NCBI GenBank assembly: GCA_040882055.1
Contig: JBBECA010000087.1
Location: 1 to 61,802, forward strand
Source: Nitriliruptor sp040882055
GTDB lineage: Bacteria; Actinomycetota; Nitriliruptoria; Nitriliruptorales; Nitriliruptoraceae
DNA length: 61,802 bases
Direction of reading: 5' to 3'
In this document: piece by piece, positions 33,284 to 41,894 of the stretch
Numbering within the stretch: position 1 is the first letter of the stretch
Layout of the letters: each line of letters begins with the position of its first letter
Program-made: the position numbers and the translations under genes
Notes under the pieces: generated by a model
What the model was told of the DNA's origin: nothing
What the model saw: only the letters and a program-made list of their open reading frames with translations
Database searches by the model: none

Positions 33284-35326
33284 ATGGACAGTGTCTGTCC
33301 CGTGTCGTCCACGGACCCACGGCTGCCGGAGATCGACGTGCTCACCACCCCGAAGGGCGCGCCCGACACCGAGGGTGACGCCTCGCACCACACCCGCTGG
33401 ACGCACCGCGGGTGGCTGGTGGCGGGCGCCGCTGCGGTGACGGCCGGACTCCTCGGTGCGATCCGGATCTGGCTGCCCTCGGTGATGCACGTCCACGGCG
33501 ACGCGGGTTCGACTCCCGCCGTCCAGCTCGGGCTGTTCGCGCTCGCCTGGTTCCTGGTCCCGCTCCTGATCGCCCCCACGGTCCGACGGGTCGACGCTCG
33601 GCTGCTGTGGCGCGTGGCCATCGGCGTGGCGGTGCTGGCACGGCTCGGCCTGCAGTTCACCGACGGAGGCCCCCCGCAGCTCTACCTCGCCGGCCTGTGC
33701 GTCGTCGGCGGCAGCGTGGCGCTCGTGGCGCTGGCTGCGGGGGGGCCGAGCGGCCACCTCGCCCGTGTCGGGGTGGTGCTCGGGCTCGGGATCGAGACCG
33801 TCTTCCACGCCACCCTCGGCACCGTCGATCTCGTGTGGCGCGAGGGGGTGGTGACGGTGCTCTCGGTGCTGGTCATCGCCGCGGGCACGGTGGCGATCGC
33901 CGAACGTGCCAGCCGCGTCCCCCTGTGGTGGCCGAGCCCGCTGGACGCCGACGGCGCGGTCTCCGCGGTGTGGACGCGTGGTGCGGCGTGGCCGTGGCTC
34001 GCCGTCGGACCCGCGATCGCGCTGTACGGGGTGCTGGTCTCGCCGCCGTCACGCCTCGAGCTGGCCGTCGGCATCGGTATCCAGGGCGCGGTGGCGCTGC
34101 TCGCCGTCGCCACCGCTGCCGCCGTGGTCGCCGCTGCGGTCGGTCCCGTGCTCGGCGCACCGGTCGCGGGGACGCTCGGCGCCGTGCTCGTGGTCCTCGC
34201 CGCGGTGGGGGCGGTCCGACCGATCGGGGTCGGTTCCGCCGTCGGTCAGCTCGCGCTGCCCGTCGCGATCGGCTTCGTCCTCGGCGCGCCCGGGACGACG
34301 CCGGGCGATTCCGGCCCCCGACGCCGAGGCACGGCCGCGGCCGGCTCGTTGCTGCTCTTCCTGGTCATCGGCTTCGGCTACTACGCCGCCTACGAGCTCC
34401 CGCTGCCCGTCGCCAACCAGACCTTCCTGGTCGCTGCTGCGATCGGCCTCGGCTCGATCGGGGTCGCCGCCGCACGCGACGGCCGCGCCGTCCGCCGGGT
34501 CGACCACGTCCCACTTCGGGGGTTGGTCGGCGCAGCTGCAGGGCTCGTGCTGCTGGGCGTGGTGGGGGCCGTGGCCGTCCCGACGACGACTCCGACGGCG
34601 AGCGCCACCGCCACCTCGACCGACCTCCGTGTGGCCGCCTACAACATCCACATGGGCTACGACGTGGACGGGCGCTTCGACGTGGCCGGGCTCGGTGACG
34701 CCATACGCAGCACCCGCGCCGACGTGGTCGTACTCAACGAGGTCGACCGCGGTTGGCTGCTCGAGGGGGGCCACGACCTGCTGCGGCTGCTGCGCGACGA
34801 GACGGGGATGCCGGCGACGTTCGCTCCCGCCGCCGACGACGTGTGGGGCAACGCGATCCTCAGCCGCCACCCGCTCCGGGACGTCCGCACGGTGGCGTTG
34901 CCGAGCGGCGGCGCGGCGATGCGACGCTCGTTCGTGAGCGCCGTCGTACGGACGCCGGGTGGCGACCTCGCGGTCGTCGGCACCCACCTGCACCACGTGG
35001 AGGAGGACCGCACCGTCCGCTCGATCCAAGCCCGCGCCGTCGCTGCCGAGGTGTCGCGGCTGCGGAGCCGTGGTCTGCCGGTCGCGGTGCTCGGCGACCT
35101 CAGCGCGGCCGCGGACGCCCCCGAGCTCGAACCGTTGGACTTCCTCGACGACGCCGTGCCCGGTGGCGCCCCGACCTACCCCTCCGACGATCCCCGCGTG
35201 CGGCTCGACCACGTGTTGGTCACCCCGGGCGTGACGGCCAGCGACGCGGTCATCGGCGACTCGACCGCCTCGGATCACCTCCCGGTCTCCGTGACCCTCA
35301 CTCTCCCGGGGAGCGAGCCCGGCTGA
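33284..35326 (+). CDS. Polytopic membrane protein with endonuclease/exonuclease/phosphatase domain
   Basis: 680 residues. About ten or more membrane helices (residues 45-440), then a Thr/Ala-rich hinge and an EEP domain: LRVAAYNIHMGYD, VVVLNEVDRGW, GNAILSRHPL, VGTHLHHVEEDRT, VLGDLSAAADAPEL, RLDHVLVTPG and SDHLPVSVTL. The metal and catalytic residues (Asn, Glu, Asp, His) of the DNase I/sphingomyelinase superfamily are kept. In GDLSA a Ser takes the place of the usual Asn of GDFN. The domain would face outside, so lipid or nucleic acid in the envelope is the likely substrate. The last 29 bases overlap the convergent GT4 gene. GTG 33291 is not in frame; ATG 33284 lies in a small hairpin. Confidence 0.82.
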   Translation: MDSVCPVSSTDPRLPEIDVLTTPKGAPDTEGDASHHTRWTHRGWLVAGAAAVTAGLLGAIRIWLPSVMHVHGDAGSTPAVQLGLFALAWFLVPLLIAPTVRRVDARLLWRVAIGVAVLARLGLQFTDGGPPQLYLAGLCVVGGSVALVALAAGGPSGHLARVGVVLGLGIETVFHATLGTVDLVWREGVVTVLSVLVIAAGTVAIAERASRVPLWWPSPLDADGAVSAVWTRGAAWPWLAVGPAIALYGVLVSPPSRLELAVGIGIQGAVALLAVATAAAVVAAAVGPVLGAPVAGTLGAVLVVLAAVGAVRPIGVGSAVGQLALPVAIGFVLGAPGTTPGDSGPRRRGTAAAGSLLLFLVIGFGYYAAYELPLPVANQTFLVAAAIGLGSIGVAAARDGRAVRRVDHVPLRGLVGAAAGLVLLGVVGAVAVPTTTPTASATATSTDLRVAAYNIHMGYDVDGRFDVAGLGDAIRSTRADVVVLNEVDRGWLLEGGHDLLRLLRDETGMPATFAPAADDVWGNAILSRHPLRDVRTVALPSGGAAMRRSFVSAVVRTPGGDLAVVGTHLHHVEEDRTVRSIQARAVAAEVSRLRSRGLPVAVLGDLSAAADAPELEPLDFLDDAVPGGAPTYPSDDPRVRLDHVLVTPGVTASDAVIGDSTASDHLPVSVTLTLPGSEPG

Positions 35327-36470
35327 CCGTGGCGGCGTGGTCGGTCACGACCTCGTCCAGCAGGCCGGCGAACCGGTCGGCGATGACCTGCCAGGTCCAC
35401 GCGCGTTCCACCCAGCGGCGGCCAGCGGCGCCAGCGACCGACCGGGCCGCCGGGTCGCTGAGCCAGCGATCGAGCGCAGCCACGAGGCCGCGATCGTCGC
35501 GGCCGTCGACGACGCTGCCGGTGACCCCGTCCTGCACCGCTTCGGGTGCCCCTCCCGAGCGTCCCGCGACGGCCGGACGTCCGACGGCCTGCGCCTCGAG
35601 GTAGACGATGCCGAGCCCCTCGACGTCGGTGCCGAGCAGCCGGGTCCGACACGGCATGGCGAACACGTCCGCCGCCGCGTGCGCGGCCGGGAGGTCGTCC
35701 CAGGCGACGCGCCCCGGGAGCACGACGCCAGCGTCCGGGCCGAGCGCGACGGCCTGGCGGGCGAGATCGTCACCGAGCGGCCCTTCACCGACGAGGGCGA
35801 GGTGGGCATCGGGGTGACGTCGACGGACCTCGGGCCACACCGCCAGCAAGCGGTCCTGGCCCTTGCGGGGCACCAGCCGGCTGACGCACACGACGACGGG
35901 CGCCTCGACGGGCACCCCCCAGGCTCGTCGGAGCGGCCGCCCGTCGACGCCGGGGTGGAAACGGTCGACGTCCACCCCAGGCTGGATGCGCTCGATGCGG
36001 GGGGCACGGACGTACGGCACCAACCGGTCCTCGGCCCAGTCCGAGATCGTGGTCAGGGCGGCCACGCCGCGGGTCGCGCGCCGCACGAGATGCCCGAGTC
36101 CCGCGCCGGCCATCCCGGCCTCGAGCCCGTGGGACAGCGCCACGACGGGGACCCCGAGCTGCCGCTCGAGGTGCGGGGCGAGCTCACCGAGGGGCCACGA
36201 CGCGCCGAGGACGACCACGTCCGGTCGGTGCTCGCGGGCCACCTCGACCACGAGCCGCCTCGTGGCTCGCGTCGGGAGCACGGCACCGGGGGCGCGCACC
36301 GTGCGGTAGCGCTGCTCCCGGTCGTGGGTCCGTTGCTCCGCATCACCGCTGCCCGCCGGACCGACGACGACGGTCGACCCCGGGTGGACGCGGTCGAGCA
36401 GGTTGCCGATGAACTGCTCGATGCCACCCGCCCGGGGCGGCAGGTCGTTGGTCACCCACAGGACCCTCAC
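35298..36470 (-). CDS. GT4 family glycosyltransferase (PimB-like)
   Basis: 390 residues from GTG 36470 with a strong GGAGGT upstream. VLWVTNDLPPRAGGIEQFIGNLL is the usual opening of PimB/PimC-type mannosyltransferases. ALSHGLEAG, VSRLVPRKGQDRLL, and GTDVEGLGIVYLEAQAVGRPAVAG (the E-x7-E donor site) are kept. It probably transfers mannose or another hexose from a nucleotide or GDP donor to a lipid acceptor at the inner face. The start overlaps the M48 peptidase stop (GTGA). Confidence 0.88.
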   Translation of the reverse strand: MRVLWVTNDLPPRAGGIEQFIGNLLDRVHPGSTVVVGPAGSGDAEQRTHDREQRYRTVRAPGAVLPTRATRRLVVEVAREHRPDVVVLGASWPLGELAPHLERQLGVPVVALSHGLEAGMAGAGLGHLVRRATRGVAALTTISDWAEDRLVPYVRAPRIERIQPGVDVDRFHPGVDGRPLRRAWGVPVEAPVVVCVSRLVPRKGQDRLLAVWPEVRRRHPDAHLALVGEGPLGDDLARQAVALGPDAGVVLPGRVAWDDLPAAHAAADVFAMPCRTRLLGTDVEGLGIVYLEAQAVGRPAVAGRSGGAPEAVQDGVTGSVVDGRDDRGLVAALDRWLSDPAARSVAGAAGRRWVERAWTWQVIADRFAGLLDEVVTDHAATVSRARSPGE

Positions 36471-37861
36471 GGGCCACCTCCCTGACCCGGTCGTGGCGCC
36501 CGCGGGTGGCGTATCGCCCTCTCGTCGCGTTGGAGCTCCTCGAGCGTCGGCAGCGTGCTCCCCCGTACATCGGCCGCGGCGGCCGCCGCTCGCAGGCGCT
36601 GCTCGGGGCTCGGGTGCGTGCCGTAGAGCACGACGAACGGCGTGGCGGGCGTCGGGTCGGCGAGATCGCGCACGACGAAGGTACGCACCGTGCGCACCAG
36701 CTCCCCCGGATCGGCCCCGAGCTCGAGCGCACGGTGGTCGGCGGCCGCCTCGACCCGGCGCGACACCGCACCCCCCACCGGGGTCCCGAGCAGCTCGAGC
36801 ACCGCCGCGACGGCCACCAGCAGGGGCACCAGCCGAGGATCTCCAGGTGTCCGCGCACCGGTCCGCCGACCGGCGCGGCCGTCGAGGACACGGCGTACGA
36901 CCAGCGCGGCAGCCAGGGCAGCGACGGCCGTGAGCGCGGTGCCGCGCAGCACGTCGGCGTGCTCGCGGTGTGCCAGCTCGTGCGCCACGACGGCGGCGAT
37001 CTGCGCGTCGGGGAGCTCGAGCAGGGTGTCGTACAGGATCACGCGCTCGGTCGGTCCGAGACCGGTGATCAGCGCGTTGACCCGGGTGGTGCGCCGACTC
37101 GCGTCGGCCACGAGGACCGGTGCGCCCTCGTGGCCGGCCGCCGTCAGCACGTCGGCGACCACCTCGCGGGTGGGGCCGGGTGGCAACGGCTCGGTGCGCA
37201 GCAGCAGCGGTTGGATGAGCACCGGGTGCACCACGACCAGCACGACGGCCGCGCCGGTCGCCGCGACGGTGAGCCGGTACGGCCAGCTCACCGGCCAGCG
37301 GTCGCGAGCCGCGAGGAGCGCGGCGACACCCAGCCCCAACGCGAGCCAGCGGCCGCCCGCGACCACCAGCTGGTCGCGCAGCCAGCCAGCGCCGGACGAC
37401 GTTCGGAACCCCCACCGGCCCTCGTGGACCAGGCCCACCCAGGCCACGAGCGGGAGGGTGACGAGCCAGGTGAGGAAACCGATGGCCGCGGCGACCACCC
37501 CGCCGCGCCACGGTGCGCGGAGGCGATCACGGGTGATGACCGCGGTGAACCGGGCGGTGCGGGGCCAGAGCGCCACGAGGACCGGGACCAGCACGGAGAG
37601 GCTGGTGACGACGGGGGCGAGCCAGAGCCGCGGCGAGCGGTAGCGGTCGAGGGTGGCCAGGAGCCCGGGGTCGAACCACGCCTGCTCCGGGATCCCCGGC
37701 GGGAGCGCCGGCGCCACGGGACGCCAGACGGTCGCCACGAGCCCGACGACCGCCAGGCCGAGGGCCACCGCCGCCCAGCCCCGCGCGCTCCGGCCCTCCG
37801 GGCGCGGCTCGTCCGCGGCGGTGCCGGGCACGCCGCGCGCCACGCCTCCCGCGTCCCTCAC
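36467..37861 (-). CDS. M48 family (Ste24/CAAX protease-like) membrane metallopeptidase
   Basis: 464 residues with several membrane helices. Zinc site AAVVAHELAHREH, third ligand in RVEAAADHRALELG, and RRTTRVNALITGLGPTERVILYDTLL as in Ste24p-type proteases. The C-terminus has THPSPEQRL. In yeast these cleave prenylated or clogged membrane proteins; bacterial targets are unclear. It starts inside the GTGA of sepH and ends inside that of the GT4 gene, so the three are coupled. Confidence 0.9.
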   Translation of the reverse strand: MRDAGGVARGVPGTAADEPRPEGRSARGWAAVALGLAVVGLVATVWRPVAPALPPGIPEQAWFDPGLLATLDRYRSPRLWLAPVVTSLSVLVPVLVALWPRTARFTAVITRDRLRAPWRGGVVAAAIGFLTWLVTLPLVAWVGLVHEGRWGFRTSSGAGWLRDQLVVAGGRWLALGLGVAALLAARDRWPVSWPYRLTVAATGAAVVLVVVHPVLIQPLLLRTEPLPPGPTREVVADVLTAAGHEGAPVLVADASRRTTRVNALITGLGPTERVILYDTLLELPDAQIAAVVAHELAHREHADVLRGTALTAVAALAAALVVRRVLDGRAGRRTGARTPGDPRLVPLLVAVAAVLELLGTPVGGAVSRRVEAAADHRALELGADPGELVRTVRTFVVRDLADPTPATPFVVLYGTHPSPEQRLRAAAAAADVRGSTLPTLEELQRDERAIRHPRAPRPGQGGGP

Positions 37862-38646
37862 CGGCGGCGCGTCGGACGCTTCCCCGGGCCGGCGAGCTCC
37901 TCCGCCAGGGGCGATGCTGCCTGCACCCGTTCCGCGGCGGGATCCATGAGCCAGGTCGCGGTCCGCGTCCGGTCCCGTTCCTCGAAGCGCACGCTGACGC
38001 GCCAGCGGCCATCGGCGCGTCGCGATGCGGACCAGGTCCGGTCCTCCTCGGCGACACCCCGCTCGGTCAGCGCTCGGTCGACGGTGGGGCCGAGCGCACG
38101 GGCACGCGGGACGTCCAACCGCCGGCGACGCGCTTCGGCGAGCACCCGCTCACGTTCGGCGACGATCGGTGGCAACCAACGCTCGATCCACGCCCGATCG
38201 GTGCCGGCTTCGGCGGCGACGGCGCGGACGGACCGGCCGGCACGCAGCTGCGCCTGGATCTCGGCCGGACTCAGCTGCGCGTGCGGCACCGCGGAGGACG
38301 AGGGCCGGTGCTCGTGCCGTGTGGCACCGGGGGCCTCGTCCGTCGAGGTGTCGGCGTCGGCGTCGGTGACCACCACGGGTTCGATCTCGCCGGTGTCGTC
38401 GAGCGCCGCGGGGGTGGGGGCGGCTACCGCGGGCGGGGTCACCGCGCTGGGCGACACGACGTCATCGGTATCCGGCCGGGCGTCGATCGGTAGCCCCTCA
38501 CGGATCCGGAGCTGCCGCAGCTCCTCGATCGTCGCCAGCAGGTCCGCGTCGACCTCGACGGCGTAGCGACCCTCGCCGTCGAGGTCGAGGTCGAGGACCA
38601 GCCGTTCGGCGTCGGCGGTGTAGCCGATGAGGTGCAGCTCGATCAC
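37858..38646 (-). CDS. sepH: Septation protein SepH
   Basis: 262 residues from GTG 38646. The N-terminal DUF3071 domain (LHLIGYTADAERLVLDLD, with ADLLATIEELRQLR) and helix-turn-helix-like SPAEIQAQLRAGRSVRAVAAEAG match SepH, the actinobacterial FtsZ-binding protein that stimulates Z-ring assembly. A variable Pro/Asp-rich linker separates this from the C-terminal conserved part (WSASRRADGRWRVSVRFEERDR), which binds nothing known. The call is by family recognition. Confidence 0.9.
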   Translation of the reverse strand: MIELHLIGYTADAERLVLDLDLDGEGRYAVEVDADLLATIEELRQLRIREGLPIDARPDTDDVVSPSAVTPPAVAAPTPAALDDTGEIEPVVVTDADADTSTDEAPGATRHEHRPSSSAVPHAQLSPAEIQAQLRAGRSVRAVAAEAGTDRAWIERWLPPIVAERERVLAEARRRRLDVPRARALGPTVDRALTERGVAEEDRTWSASRRADGRWRVSVRFEERDRTRTATWLMDPAAERVQAASPLAEELAGPGKRPTRRR

Positions 38647-38749
38647 GCGGGTCCCTGCCGGAGGACGTGGTCAGCGCGGCCACGCGGGAGACCAGGCGTG
38701 GCTCCCTCCCGGCCGGGCGGCACGCTAGCAACGACGGCGTTCAGGAGGC

Positions 38750-40072
38750 TCACGAACCTCGCGCCGCGGCGAGGAACGGCCGGGTGCGGAGCACGTCGGC
38801 ACCGCTCCGCCGGAGCCGATCGGTGAGCTCGCGATCGTCGGTGACCACCACGAGGGGCTGGGGGGTGGCGGCGCCCGCATGGACTAGCTGGTCGTCGGCC
38901 GTCACGCCGGCCGGGGTGAAGACGACGGTCACCTCGCGGGCGCCACCAGGCGGGCGCGAGCTGCCCGCCTGCTGCCCGTCGAACACGACGGTCGGCCGGA
39001 CCCGACGACGGGCGGCGAGCGCCGCCAGGGTCCGGACGAGCCACGCCCGCTGGGCTTCGAGGTCGAGATCGGCCTGGTGCTGTTTGCTGACGTTGTACCC
39101 GTCGACCAGCAGCAGCCGCCCCGCGTGCAACAGCAGCTCGGCGGCCTCGGTGGTGTCGGCCGCGACGTCGACCGGGAACCGGCTCGGACGTCCCGGGACG
39201 AGCCGGTTCGATCCGCTGCTGCGCTGCTCCATCTCCGCGCGATCGGCTGCGGCGCGCTCCCGGGCGGCCGCCTGCTGTGCCGCCTCGTCCCGGCGGCGAC
39301 GGGCAGCGAGACGCTCGGCCTCGGCGCGGCGGAGCTCCGCGACCGTCTCCTCGAGCCGGCGGAGCTCCGCGTCGCGGCGCCGGCCCTCGCGACGGACCGC
39401 TCGCTCCTGCTCGGCGCCGGCGAGCTCGAGCTGGTCACGGAGCCCGGCGAGCTGGGTGCGGGCACCGGCCAGCTCGGCCTCGAGCGCGCGCCGTCCCCGC
39501 TCGGCGGCCTCGGCCCGCGCAGCCGCACCGTCGAGCTGTCGTTGCAGCTCGTCGCGTTCCTCCCGGACGACGCGGAGACGTTCGCGTGCCCGAGCCGCCG
39601 TGCGCTCGGCCGCGGCGGCGCGGGTCGTCGCGCGGCGGCCCGTCGTCGCCGGCGGGTCGGTGACGGACGTCACCGGACGTCCGGGGTCGAGCAGCGCCGC
39701 GACGGGTCCGGGAGCTGCCGGGTCCGCGTGGCGGACGCGTTCGACGGTCAGGCGCCAGGGCGTCCCGCCGCGGGCGAGGAGGGCGTGGAGTTCCCCTCGG
39801 ACGCGACCCCCGGCCAGACGGCTCGTCGGGGCCGACCGCAGCCGCTCGACCAGCGCGGACGCCTCGTCGGCCGGGAGGGCGTGCAGCGCCGCACGCACGT
39901 GGGGGAGCAACCAGGCCCACGCGTCGCTCGACAACCCCTCGAGCGTCCGCTGATCCGGTGGGGGCGGCGTCGCGTCGGTCCCGCCCGCCACCGCCTCGTC
40001 GGCCGCGCCGCCGACGGCCGCATCCTCGTGGGACGCGTCCTCGCTGCTGGCGTCGCGACCGGGCCCGGTCAC
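38750..40072 (-). CDS. NYN (YacP-like) domain protein with coiled coil
   Basis: 440 residues from GTG 40072, inside a GTGA with the zinc-ribbon gene. N-terminal helical region (residues about 40-110), a long coiled coil rich in Arg, Glu and Ala (about 150-270), then a NYN domain: LLLVDGYNVSKQHQADLDLEAQR, PTVVFDGQQAG, VTVVFTPAGVTADDQLVHA and VVVTDDRELTDRL. NYN/YacP domains are PIN-like RNases; the conserved Asp residues are kept. Probably an RNA-processing factor. Confidence 0.85.
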   Translation of the reverse strand: MTGPGRDASSEDASHEDAAVGGAADEAVAGGTDATPPPPDQRTLEGLSSDAWAWLLPHVRAALHALPADEASALVERLRSAPTSRLAGGRVRGELHALLARGGTPWRLTVERVRHADPAAPGPVAALLDPGRPVTSVTDPPATTGRRATTRAAAAERTAARARERLRVVREERDELQRQLDGAAARAEAAERGRRALEAELAGARTQLAGLRDQLELAGAEQERAVRREGRRRDAELRRLEETVAELRRAEAERLAARRRRDEAAQQAAARERAAADRAEMEQRSSGSNRLVPGRPSRFPVDVAADTTEAAELLLHAGRLLLVDGYNVSKQHQADLDLEAQRAWLVRTLAALAARRRVRPTVVFDGQQAGSSRPPGGAREVTVVFTPAGVTADDQLVHAGAATPQPLVVVTDDRELTDRLRRSGADVLRTRPFLAAARGS

Positions 40073-40359
40073 GGCGATGTGGCGGGATCCGGGCCGGCCG
40101 GCGCCGGTTCGACGCTGACCGCATCGTCGCGGCCGCACCAGCGGCAGGTCACCGACTCCACGGTGCGTTCGAGCACCTCCTCCTCGTCGACGGCGGAGGC
40201 ACCGCCGAGGTCGAAGTGGAGGTAGCGCCGCGTGCGTTCCGAGGCGACGACGTCGAAGCGGGTCACGTTGCCGCACTGGTCGCACCGGAAGCGGCTGCCG
40301 GCGTCCAACCCGTCCGCGAGGGTGCCGGTGGCGCCGGCGGGGGTGGTGGCATCGGTCAC
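40069..40359 (-). CDS. Small zinc-ribbon protein
   Basis: 96 residues. Two cysteine pairs, CDQCGN and CRWCGR, framing a beta-rich core (TRFDVVASERTRRYLHFDLG). Flexible ends. It is coupled by GTGA at both sides, to DUF309 upstream and to the NYN gene downstream. This suggests it works with the NYN RNase, but no function is known to me. Confidence 0.7.
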   Translation of the reverse strand: MTDATTPAGATGTLADGLDAGSRFRCDQCGNVTRFDVVASERTRRYLHFDLGGASAVDEEEVLERTVESVTCRWCGRDDAVSVEPAPAGPDPATSP

Positions 40360-40967
40360 GGGGCATCGGCTCCGGGGTCGGTGGCTGCGCGCCCGTCACC
40401 GCGTGGAGGACGGTCCCACACGGGTCCGAGCACCGGGGTCGGGGTGGCGGAGGGTTCGAGCGCGGAGGGGTCGGCCGTGAACCACGGGCCGTCGTCCATC
40501 GTCGGGAACTCGGGGAAACCCACCTCGATGACGGCCCCCGCGTCGCGCAGCGCAGCCGTCGCGCCCTCGCAGAAGACCACGAGCTGCTCCACGTCGATGC
40601 CGCGGTGCACGTCCGGGTACCGCGACAGCCGCCGGTGCGCCTTGTCGAAGGTGCGCACGGCCCCCTCGAGGTTCCCCCGCTGCAGGTGGACCCCGGCGAC
40701 GGCGACCTGGATGACCCCCTGCCAGAGGTCGCGGTCGGCATCCGGAGCGGCGTGCCAGACGTGTTCGAGGCACTCGTGCGCCTCGAACAAGCGCTCGTCG
40801 TTCCACAGGCCGACGCCGAGCAGCAGCGCCTCCTCGACGGTGACGGGCTCGTGCTCCTCGGTCACGGGGACGCCGGTGGTCCCGTAGGGCAGGGGCCGCC
40901 CGGTGCGGTCGCGCGGCCGTGCGTTCTCGGGACGCCCGTCGGGGCGCCGATCGCGGTCCTGACCCAC
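40356..40967 (-). CDS. DUF309 domain protein
   Basis: 203 residues from GTG 40967. The core LLGVGLWNDERLFEAHECLEHVWHAAPDADRDLWQGVIQVAVAGVHLQRGNLEGA is a classic DUF309 helical bundle with its WN..E...HE..E..W pattern. Function unknown. First gene of the DUF309, zinc ribbon and NYN unit; a TACGCT -10 lies upstream (41003-40998). Confidence 0.85.
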   Translation of the reverse strand: MGQDRDRRPDGRPENARPRDRTGRPLPYGTTGVPVTEEHEPVTVEEALLLGVGLWNDERLFEAHECLEHVWHAAPDADRDLWQGVIQVAVAGVHLQRGNLEGAVRTFDKAHRRLSRYPDVHRGIDVEQLVVFCEGATAALRDAGAVIEVGFPEFPTMDDGPWFTADPSALEPSATPTPVLGPVWDRPPRGDGRAATDPGADAP

Positions 40968-40997
40968 GTGGGCTCGTCCTGGGTTCGGTGGGGGTCG

Positions 40998-41003
40998 AGC
41001 GTA
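40998..41003 (-). promoter_or_regulatory. Candidate -10 box of the DUF309 gene
   Basis: On the minus strand TACGCT lies 30 bases upstream of GTG 40967, leaving room for a short leader with AGGA. Divergent from the mutM promoter in a 74-base gap. Confidence 0.4.
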
Positions 41004-41026
41004 ACGGCCGTTCCCCCAGCCACCGC

Positions 41027-41032
41027 TACCGT
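41027..41032 (+). promoter_or_regulatory. Candidate -10 box (TACCGT) of mutM, leaderless
   Basis: TACCGT followed by nine bases and then the GTG at 41042. No Shine-Dalgarno sequence in between. Confidence 0.4.
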
Positions 41033-41041
41033 TCGCCCGTC

Positions 41042-41887
41042 GTGCCGGAGCTCCCCGAGGTCGAATCCGTCCGCCGGCAGCTCGCCCCCGAGCTGACCGG
41101 TCGACGGGTCGTGTCGGTGTGGTGGGATCCTCACCCGCAGCAGCGCTTCAGCGACGTCGGCCTGCTCGACGGCCGCAGGATCGAGGCGGTGACCCGCCGG
41201 GGCAAGTTCCTCCTGTGTCCGCTCGACGACGAGGGCCCGCACGGGGCACTCGAGCTCGTGCTCCACCTCGGCATGACGGGCTCGTTCCGGTTCGCTGCCG
41301 CCGAGCCGGCGCGGACACCGGCCGACGATGCGGTCGAGCACGTCCGCGCGAGGTTCACCCTCGACGACGGACGCGAGCTGCGGTTCCGCGACCCCCGACG
41401 CTTCGGCCGGGTCTCGGTGGTCCCCGCCGGCGGGTACGCCGGCCGGGTCCCGACGTTGGCCACCCTCGGCCCCGAACCCCTCACCGACGACTTCGACCCC
41501 GACCGGTTCGCCGACGCGCTCGCCCGCACCTCCGCCACGGTGAAGGCGGCGCTGCTCGGCCAGCGGCTCGTGGCGGGCGTCGGCAACATCTACGCCGACG
41601 AGGCCCTCTGGCGGGCTCGCATCCACCCGGCGTCACGACGTGTCGGCCGCGATCGTGCCCGGGCCCTGCACACCGCGATCCGTGAGGTGCTGAGCGAGTC
41701 CATCGAACGCGAGGGCACGACCTTCCGCGACTACCAGATGGTCAACGGCGAGAGCGGGCGCAACGCCGCCTTCCTCGACGCCTACGGGCAGGGCGACCTG
41801 CCGTGCAACCGCTGCGGGACGCCGATGCGCCGCAGCGTGGTCGCGCAGCGAGGCACCACGCACTGCCCGAGCTGCCAGCGGCGGTGA
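41042..41887 (+). CDS. mutM: Formamidopyrimidine-DNA glycosylase (Fpg/MutM)
   Basis: 281 residues. The N-terminal PELPEVE gives the catalytic Pro and Glu after start methionine removal. RRGKFLL supplies the lysine, LHLGMTGSFR follows, then VAGVGNIYADEALWRARIHP and the H2TH region. A C-terminal zinc finger has CNRC and CPSC. It excises oxidised purines (8-oxoG). The frame is open further upstream, but PELPEVE fixes the start at GTG 41042. Confidence 0.95.
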   Translation: MPELPEVESVRRQLAPELTGRRVVSVWWDPHPQQRFSDVGLLDGRRIEAVTRRGKFLLCPLDDEGPHGALELVLHLGMTGSFRFAAAEPARTPADDAVEHVRARFTLDDGRELRFRDPRRFGRVSVVPAGGYAGRVPTLATLGPEPLTDDFDPDRFADALARTSATVKAALLGQRLVAGVGNIYADEALWRARIHPASRRVGRDRARALHTAIREVLSESIEREGTTFRDYQMVNGESGRNAAFLDAYGQGDLPCNRCGTPMRRSVVAQRGTTHCPSCQRR

Positions 41888-41894
41888 CGGCGGC

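Noticed and set aside
33507..33526. T-arm-like sequence GCGGGTTCGACTCCCGC, suggesting a tRNA
   Set aside because: It lies inside the membrane EEP gene and encodes part of it. No D-arm, anticodon arm or acceptor stem fits around it.
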